The notes beneath the pieces are model-generated. The model saw only the letters and a list, made by a program, of their open reading frames with translations, was not told the origin of the DNA and made no database searches. A program made the translations under genes and the position numbers. From JBKEDC01 sp047975205 (GTDB taxonomy: Bacteria; Bacteroidota; Bacteroidia; Bacteroidales; Prolixibacteraceae), in the NCBI GenBank assembly GCA_047975205.1, contig JBKEDC010000026.1:1-20491 (forward strand): a stretch of 20,491 bases of DNA, given 5' to 3'. This document shows, piece after piece, positions 16,073-20,491 of this stretch (position 1 is its first letter; every line of letters starts with the position of its first letter).

Positions 16073-16093
16073 ATGCAGTTAATCTACCACTTA

Positions 16094-17473
16094 TTATTTA
16101 ACTCGTTCTAAACCCACTGTAAAGTGACGCATAATCGGAGCTTCACGTACAATCTTAAATCCTTTTGTTATTTCACTCCTACGTTCAAAGATATTTATCA
16201 AACCCACTGCAACTACATCCATATGATTATTCGTGTATGTTCTTCTCGGAATTGCCAAGCGTAAGAATTCATTGGCCGGATACCTGTCTTCTCGAGTTAT
16301 CGGATCCCTATCTGCTAAGATTGTGCCCACTTCAACTCCTCGAACTCCGGCTTCTAAATACAGTTCAATCCCTAAAGTTTGCGCTATATATTGTTCTTTA
16401 GGAAGATTAGGTAAAAACTTAGCTGCATCAACAAAAATAGCATGTCCGCCTATAGGCTGCTGAATAGGGATACCTGCGGCTAGAAGCTTATTCCCCAAAT
16501 ATTCAATTTGTCTGATGCGAGTTTCTAAATAATCGGCTTCAGTAGCTTCATCCAATCCTTGAGCTAAAGCATTCATATCGCGACCTGCCATACCTCCGTA
16601 AGTGAGAAATCCTTCATACATAATATTGAAAACAGACGCTTGATTGAACCAATCTTCGTTATGCATTGCCAGAATACCGCCAATATTCACAATACCATCC
16701 TTCTTCGAGCTCATAGTCATACCATCAGCGTAGCTATACATTTCGCGAACAATATCTTTGATTGACTTATCAGCATATCCTTCTTCACGTTGCTTAATAA
16801 ACCAAGCATTTTCGGCAAAACGAGCCGAATCAAAAATAACCGGAATGCTATATTTTTCCGCTAAAGCTTTCACTTCGCGCATGTTTTGAATAGAAACAGG
16901 CTGTCCTCCCGATGTATTACACGTAACCGTTACAATAATCATAGGAATTTTCTCTTTGGGATTCTCTTTAAGAACTTTCTCCAGCTTATCTAAATCAATA
17001 TTTCCCTTAAATGGATGAGCTAATTCCGTATGAAAAGCTTCATCAATAGTACAATCGACAGCTTTAGCTTTTCTGAACTCAATATGTCCTTTAGTCGTAT
17101 CAAAATGGGAATTTCCCGGCACAATATCCCCATCTTTCACCAAAACGGAGAATAATACATTTTCAGCGGCACGTCCTTGATGAACCGGGAGGAAATAATC
17201 GAATCCGAATAGATTCTTCACCTGCTCTTTGAGGTTATAATAAGAACTCGAGCCCGCATAGCTTTCATCTCCGGTCATTATGGCTGCCCATTGGCTGTCG
17301 CTCATTGCTCCGGTTCCGCTATCAGTTAACAAATCAATATAAACCTGACTACTCTTCAAATTGAATAAATTGTATTTGGCATTCTTAATCCATTCTTCGC
17401 GTTCTTCTTTGGTACTGCGATAAATTGGTTCTACCATTTTTACACGATAATTTTCTGCAAAAGGGAGTTTCAT
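16094..17473 (-). CDS. tnaA: Tryptophanase (tryptophan indole-lyase)
   Basis: This PLP enzyme splits tryptophan into indole, pyruvate and ammonia. From the start chosen it has 459 residues. Signatures are YIDLLTDSGTGAMSDSQW (45-62), VHQGRAAEN (97-105), FDSARFAENAWFIK (214-227) and the PLP site TMSSKKDG, with the Schiff-base lysine probably Lys258. FDSARFAEN and QQPIGGHAIFVDAAKFLP match tryptophanase rather than tyrosine phenol-lyase, which has a YDATRCVEN version. An in-frame ATG at 17524 would add 17 residues unlike the family, and its codons form a hairpin, so 17473 (or 17479) is preferred. No tryptophan permease gene is adjacent. The 320 bases upstream are structured, but hold no TnaC-like Trp-containing leader that I can find. 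Confidence 0.94.
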   Translation of the reverse strand: MKLPFAENYRVKMVEPIYRSTKEEREEWIKNAKYNLFNLKSSQVYIDLLTDSGTGAMSDSQWAAIMTGDESYAGSSSYYNLKEQVKNLFGFDYFLPVHQGRAAENVLFSVLVKDGDIVPGNSHFDTTKGHIEFRKAKAVDCTIDEAFHTELAHPFKGNIDLDKLEKVLKENPKEKIPMIIVTVTCNTSGGQPVSIQNMREVKALAEKYSIPVIFDSARFAENAWFIKQREEGYADKSIKDIVREMYSYADGMTMSSKKDGIVNIGGILAMHNEDWFNQASVFNIMYEGFLTYGGMAGRDMNALAQGLDEATEADYLETRIRQIEYLGNKLLAAGIPIQQPIGGHAIFVDAAKFLPNLPKEQYIAQTLGIELYLEAGVRGVEVGTILADRDPITREDRYPANEFLRLAIPRRTYTNNHMDVVAVGLINIFERRSEITKGFKIVREAPIMRHFTVGLERVK

Positions 17474-17792
17474 ATGCATGTATAATTTTAATCTGCACAG
17501 ACGATGTGGGCAGATAATATTCATAAATTAAATATTAAAATAAAAGAGATCAATTAACACCTGCTCATGTTAATCTCATAATCTGATTCCACTTAAGTTT
17601 CTTGAAATCGAATTACAATGTGTGAAGACACAAAAAAGAATCTCGTTTCTTTATGTTATCGAAACGATGTAAAACTAACACATGATATTGGAATCGTTTA
17701 TCCATCAATTTTTGGTTCTGTGTGCAAGTTAAGCAATAAGACTTAAACTATCAAAATTTGTGATGATAAGCTACAGAATTGTTTGGCAAACA
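17474..17792. other. Structured upstream region of tnaA
   Basis: About 320 bases without a credible gene but with several dyads: ATCTGC(ACA)/(TGT)GGGCAGAT at 17491-17515; GAGAT-TAACA stem at 17546-17577; TGTGT-GAAG-ACACA at 17619-17632; and three copies of a TCGTTT/AAACGA word at 17643, 17661 and 17693 that can pair in two exclusive ways. A 30-codon minus ORF starting at 17705 has no Trp and no known match. No clear TAnnTTTG box is seen. Confidence 0.45.
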
Positions 17793-17834
17793 ATATCGCA
17801 CTAAATAAATCAGGTGATTTGTTTAGTGCGATAT
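17793..17834 (-). terminator. Long hairpin downstream of the exporter gene
   Basis: The arms ATATCGCACTAAATAAATC and GATTTGTTTAGTGCGATAT pair over 19 bp with one G-T wobble around AGGT. The hairpin lies 11 bases past the stop of the SMR gene on the minus strand. It lacks a strong T tract, so it may be a terminator or a transcript-end stabiliser. Confidence 0.7.
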
Positions 17835-17845
17835 GCCGGGCTAAG

Positions 17846-18172
17846 TTAGTGCGACACCAGCTTTAATCCTACTATGGATAAAATTAAGGTCGTTACAAAA
17901 AACAAACGCCAAAATGTGGCAGGCTCATTAAACACAATGATACCCAACAAAACAGTACCCACAGCTCCAATACCTGTCCAAACAGCATAAGCTGTTCCAA
18001 TGGGTAAGGTTTGTGTGGCTTTCATGAGTAATAACATACTCATCGTTAATGACACTAAGAAAGCAGCATACCAACCGTACATTTCGCTACCGGAGGTTTC
18101 TTTGGCTTTTCCTAAACAAAAGGCAAAACCCATTTCAAAAAATCCGGCAATAATTAAAATAAACCAATTCAT
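17846..18172 (-). CDS. SMR-family exporter, Gdx/SugE type
   Basis: The 108-residue protein has four transmembrane helices (about 2-20, 31-50, 57-80, 86-105), the size and plan of small multidrug resistance proteins, which work as antiparallel dimers. The essential glutamate is Glu13. The segment AYAVWTGIGAVGTVLLGI (61-78) and FNEPATFWRL mark the Gdx (SugE) branch, known to export guanidinium in exchange for protons, rather than the EmrE multidrug branch. Its ATG overlaps the stop of the GNAT/nitrilase-type gene (ATGA, 18169-18172), so the two are translationally coupled. No guanidine riboswitch is visible upstream. The guanidinium substrate is inferred from the subfamily. Confidence 0.88.
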   Translation of the reverse strand: MNWFILIIAGFFEMGFAFCLGKAKETSGSEMYGWYAAFLVSLTMSMLLLMKATQTLPIGTAYAVWTGIGAVGTVLLGIIVFNEPATFWRLFFVTTLILSIVGLKLVSH

Positions 18173-19725
18173 TCTGATTTTTGAGATTTAACTAACTCCC
18201 TATTCAATTTTTTCAAATCAAAGATGTCTTTTCTGCGATCTTTGAGATTTTTCACACTGCCAAACTCATTAAGCTCTCGCAGCAAGTCGATAGCTACATC
18301 GGCAATTAATATCATTTCCGTATTGGGTGTAGCTTCTGCTTTAATTCCATTGGTTGGAAAGGCAAAATCACATGGCGTAAATACCATCGATTGGGCATAT
18401 TGAATATCCATATTCTGCACCTTAGGCAAGTTACCCACACTACCGGCAATCGCCACGTAGCACTCATTTTCAATAGCTCGTGCCTGTGCACAATGCCGAA
18501 CCCTTGAGTAACCATTTTGAGTGTCAGTTAAAAATGGCACAAAAAGAATATCCATACCTTCATCTGCCAACAGCCTGCTCAGCTCGGGAAACTCCGAATC
18601 ATAGCAAACCAAGACACCTACTTTACCACAATCTGTATCAAAAGTTTTCAGCGTATTTCCGCCAATCATGCCCCATACTTTAGCTTCGTCAGGAGTTACG
18701 TGTAGTTTTTCATAACGTTCAACAGAGCCATCTCGACGACACAAATAACCCACATTATATAACTTATCGTCAACCACTTCAGGCATGCTCCCCGTAATGA
18801 TATTAATATTATAAGAGATGGCTAGTTTTAAGAAACGTTGTTTAATTTGCTCCGTATGTTTTGCCAGCTCCCGGATAGCCTCAGGGGTTGATAAATGATT
18901 ATTCTCAGCCATTAAAGGAGCATTAAAGAACTCCGGAAATAAAGCAAAATCACTTCGATAACCCGACACGGCATCTACAAAAAATTCGGCTTGCTGCATG
19001 AGCTCATCTAAATTCTTATAAGGCCGCATCTGCCACTGAATTAAACCCAGACGTACCACTTTCTTTACCGTTGCTGCACTGTGCTCTTCTTTCTCGTAAT
19101 AAATATTGTCCCATTTCAACAAAACAGCGTAATCTTTCGATTCTGTATCGCCCTCTAAATAGTTCTTCAAAATTCGAGTAGGCCGGAAATCATTCGATAT
19201 CTGAAAATCCAGAACCGGATCATTTATTTCTTTCGACTTTACCTTATCAATATACGCTTTGGGAGTCAGCTCTCCGGCATACTTTCGATAATTCGGTATT
19301 CTTCCTCCGAAAACAATTCCTTTTAAATTTAGACGCTCACAAAGCTCTTTCCGATAATCATATAAGCGTCTACCCAGACGCAAGCCTCGAAATTCCGGTT
19401 TAATGAACACTTCTATACCATACATGGTATCACCGTCATTTGTGTGTGTTCCAAAGGCATAATCTCCGGTTATTTCCTTATAGGTATGGAAATCATTAAA
19501 TTTATTATAATCAACAATAATAGAGAGTGCACAACCGGCAATCTGACTATTTACTTTAATAACTACCTGTCCCTCGGGAAATTCATCAACTAATTTCTTT
19601 ATCTGATATTCCCTCCAATAAGAATCGGGCATAGAAGTATACGAAGCAATCATCGCCTCTTTTAGCTCTTCATAATCATCCAAACTTAAATAAGCAAGTT
19701 CAATATTTTCTATTTTAGAAATCAT
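18169..19725 (-). CDS. GNAT acetyltransferase / carbon-nitrogen hydrolase fusion
   Basis: The 518-residue protein joins two domains. Residues about 5-160 are a GNAT N-acetyltransferase with the acetyl-CoA loop RGLRLGRR (113-120) after the IEVFIKPEF strand. Residues about 222-500 are a nitrilase-superfamily hydrolase with all three catalytic residues: Glu265 (LFPEFF), Lys340 (YEKLHV) and Cys374 (VLVCYDSEFPE). This fusion is common in Bacteroidota and related to B. subtilis YhcX; its substrate is not established, though an amide or amidine is likely. A 4-base overlap with the downstream Gdx-type exporter gene implies a shared pathway. A long hairpin lies in the leader at 19756-19805. Confidence 0.9.
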   Translation of the reverse strand: MISKIENIELAYLSLDDYEELKEAMIASYTSMPDSYWREYQIKKLVDEFPEGQVVIKVNSQIAGCALSIIVDYNKFNDFHTYKEITGDYAFGTHTNDGDTMYGIEVFIKPEFRGLRLGRRLYDYRKELCERLNLKGIVFGGRIPNYRKYAGELTPKAYIDKVKSKEINDPVLDFQISNDFRPTRILKNYLEGDTESKDYAVLLKWDNIYYEKEEHSAATVKKVVRLGLIQWQMRPYKNLDELMQQAEFFVDAVSGYRSDFALFPEFFNAPLMAENNHLSTPEAIRELAKHTEQIKQRFLKLAISYNINIITGSMPEVVDDKLYNVGYLCRRDGSVERYEKLHVTPDEAKVWGMIGGNTLKTFDTDCGKVGVLVCYDSEFPELSRLLADEGMDILFVPFLTDTQNGYSRVRHCAQARAIENECYVAIAGSVGNLPKVQNMDIQYAQSMVFTPCDFAFPTNGIKAEATPNTEMILIADVAIDLLRELNEFGSVKNLKDRRKDIFDLKKLNRELVKSQKSE

Positions 19726-19755
19726 GGTGTATGTGTATTAGATTTTGCGCCGAAT

Positions 19756-19805
19756 GTAGCTTAAAAAAAGCAAGTTGAAAGCATTATTCTTATTTTTTAA
19801 GCTAC
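19756..19805 (-). repeat. Inverted repeat in the GNAT/hydrolase leader
   Basis: The arms GTAGCTTAAAAAA (19756-19768) and TTTTTTAAGCTAC (19793-19805) are perfect 13-bp complements around 24 bases, ending 31 bases before the ATG at 19725. A weak promoter candidate lies upstream: TTTG (19870-19867), 22 bases, then TAGTATTG (19844-19837, one mismatch). If so, the repeat is inside the transcript leader. It may be an operator or an RNA hairpin. Confidence 0.45.
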
Positions 19806-20087
19806 AACTATTCATAGTTTACTATGCATCTGTTATCAATACTATATATAAATTCACAACTTTTTACAAAGAATGCACTAAATTAGTTATGGAGAAGAAA
19901 TAAAAAAATATAGTAAGCGAACTGCTTTCATTAGAAAAAGTGTTCAGTGACCCATGATAGAGAACCACGCTGTTCCCCCAAACATCAAACCAAACTCCTT
20001 CTTGCCTTGCAGGCAAGAAAAACAGCAAGGCTACCCTGGTCATTAAGCATCTTAACTACCCGATCACCAATCACCTCGATATCATGA

Positions 20088-20118
20088 GTCGCTGAGCGGA
20101 GTCGAAGCGCTTGGCGAC
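20088..20118. repeat. REP-like palindromic element
   Basis: GTCGC at 20088 pairs with GCGAC at 20114, and inside it AGCG pairs with CGCT. The core CTGAGCGGAGTCGAAGCGC is G+C-rich in an AT-rich setting and matches a dispersed CGCTGAGCGGAGTCGAAG-type word I recall from many bacterial genomes. Only one copy is in this window, so its repeat status rests on recall. Confidence 0.45.
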
Positions 20119-20236
20119 CGATAAAGTAAATTCCACCCTAGAATAAAAACCCCCCAATCCTAAAATTTGCACATTTTTACGAAAATACATACGCATTTTC
20201 CTAATCTTTCCAAGATTAGTTTTAGTTAATAGATGA

Positions 20237-20268
<32 letters not shown>

Positions 20269-20397
20269 ATTATTTTTTTTTAACGAAATATACAAATCAT
20301 ATTTGCAGAAATAATTAAGCACAGAAGAAACAATATATAAAACAAAAAAACTATATCGAAAGAAGCTATCAAGAAGCACCTGTAAATTTATTAAGAT

Positions 20398-20491
20398 ATG
20401 AGGAAGTATTTACTATGCTCACTCCTAGCTCTAGGAGCTGTGAACTATTCATGCAAAAACGAAATAACCGATGACGGATATGACGGAAGCA
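20398..20491 (+). CDS. Lipoprotein, N-terminal part (cut by window end)
   Basis: Thirty-one codons are visible before the window ends. The product begins with a compact lipoprotein signal, MRKYLLCSLLALGAVNYSC, with the lipidated cysteine at position 19, then KNEITDDGYDGS. The acidic, hydrophilic segment after the cysteine is typical of Bacteroidota surface lipoproteins. The rest of the protein, and so its function, is outside the window. A near-consensus -7 box (CATATTTG, 20298-20305) and a (TAAA)8 tract lie upstream. Confidence 0.75.
   Translation, partial: MRKYLLCSLLALGAVNYSCKNEITDDGYDGS

Noticed and set aside
16165..16463. Plus-strand frames inside tnaA
   Set aside because: They overlap well-conserved tryptophanase codons and have no domain signal; they are shadows.
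17616..17705. 30-codon minus ORF upstream of tnaA as a TnaC-like leader
   Set aside because: It has no Trp codon, no Pro-rich stall end, and is 140 bases from tnaA; TnaC requires a key Trp.
19726..19920. Guanidine riboswitch in front of the GNAT/hydrolase-Gdx operon
   Set aside because: No paired ACGR-loop hairpins or ykkC-type conserved blocks are visible; the only structure is an AT-rich 13-bp inverted repeat.

Overview
The window is a stretch of low-G+C chromosome that fits a member of the Bacteroidota, most likely order Bacteroidales. The evidence is: -7 promoter boxes of the TAnnTTTG type in front of several genes, almost no Shine-Dalgarno sequences, a fused DAHP synthase-chorismate mutase, a WG-repeat lipoprotein and a regulatory-carboxypeptidase-domain protein, acidic residues after lipoprotein cysteines, and an rbfA / methyltransferase / FtsX-type permease cluster. 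I cannot name a genus. No tRNA, rRNA, CRISPR array or transposase is visible.

Layout, left to right. 468-3173: a WG-repeat lipoprotein (+) converging on a secreted carboxypeptidase-regulatory-domain protein (-). 3287-3991: peptidase E (+), which ends at a hairpin shared with the opposing cluster. 4068-6439 (-): rbfA, a class I methyltransferase with a hydrophobic tail, and a LolC/E-like permease, with gaps of 2 and 9 bases. 6990-9246 (+): ruvB, then a Fic-domain protein preceded by two palindromes. 9368-11259 (-): a lipoprotein glutaminyl cyclotransferase followed by an alpha/beta-hydrolase esterase broken by two frameshifts. 11365-13586 (-): an aromatic amino acid operon (promoter, leader peptide, leader terminator, tyrA, DAHP synthase-chorismate mutase, terminator). 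14007-16015 (+): a porin-like barrel protein and a DUF4136-type protein. 16094-17473 (-): tryptophanase with a long structured upstream region. 17846-19725 (-): a GNAT/nitrilase-type fusion overlapping a Gdx/SugE-type exporter. 20398-20491 (+): the start of a lipoprotein gene, behind a (TAAA)8 tract.

The strongest unexpected signal is upstream of tyrA. A 22-codon ORF (13555 to 13487, minus strand) has eight consecutive aromatic codons, FYYWFYYF. It lies between a good -33/-7 promoter and a perfect 11-bp terminator hairpin with a U tract that ends just before the tyrA start codon. A 7-bp alternative pairing joins the end of the leader ORF to the first arm of the terminator. This is the layout of ribosome-mediated transcription attenuation, placed in front of the genes for the first step and the tyrosine branch of aromatic amino acid synthesis. 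Aromatic metabolism appears again 4 kb away, where tryptophanase degrades tryptophan.

The second signal is at fic. A perfect 14-bp-arm palindrome and an imperfect copy centred 41 bp away sit over its likely -33 region. The Fic protein ends in an HTH-like region, so autoregulation is plausible. The fic frame has no ATG before the conserved N-terminus.
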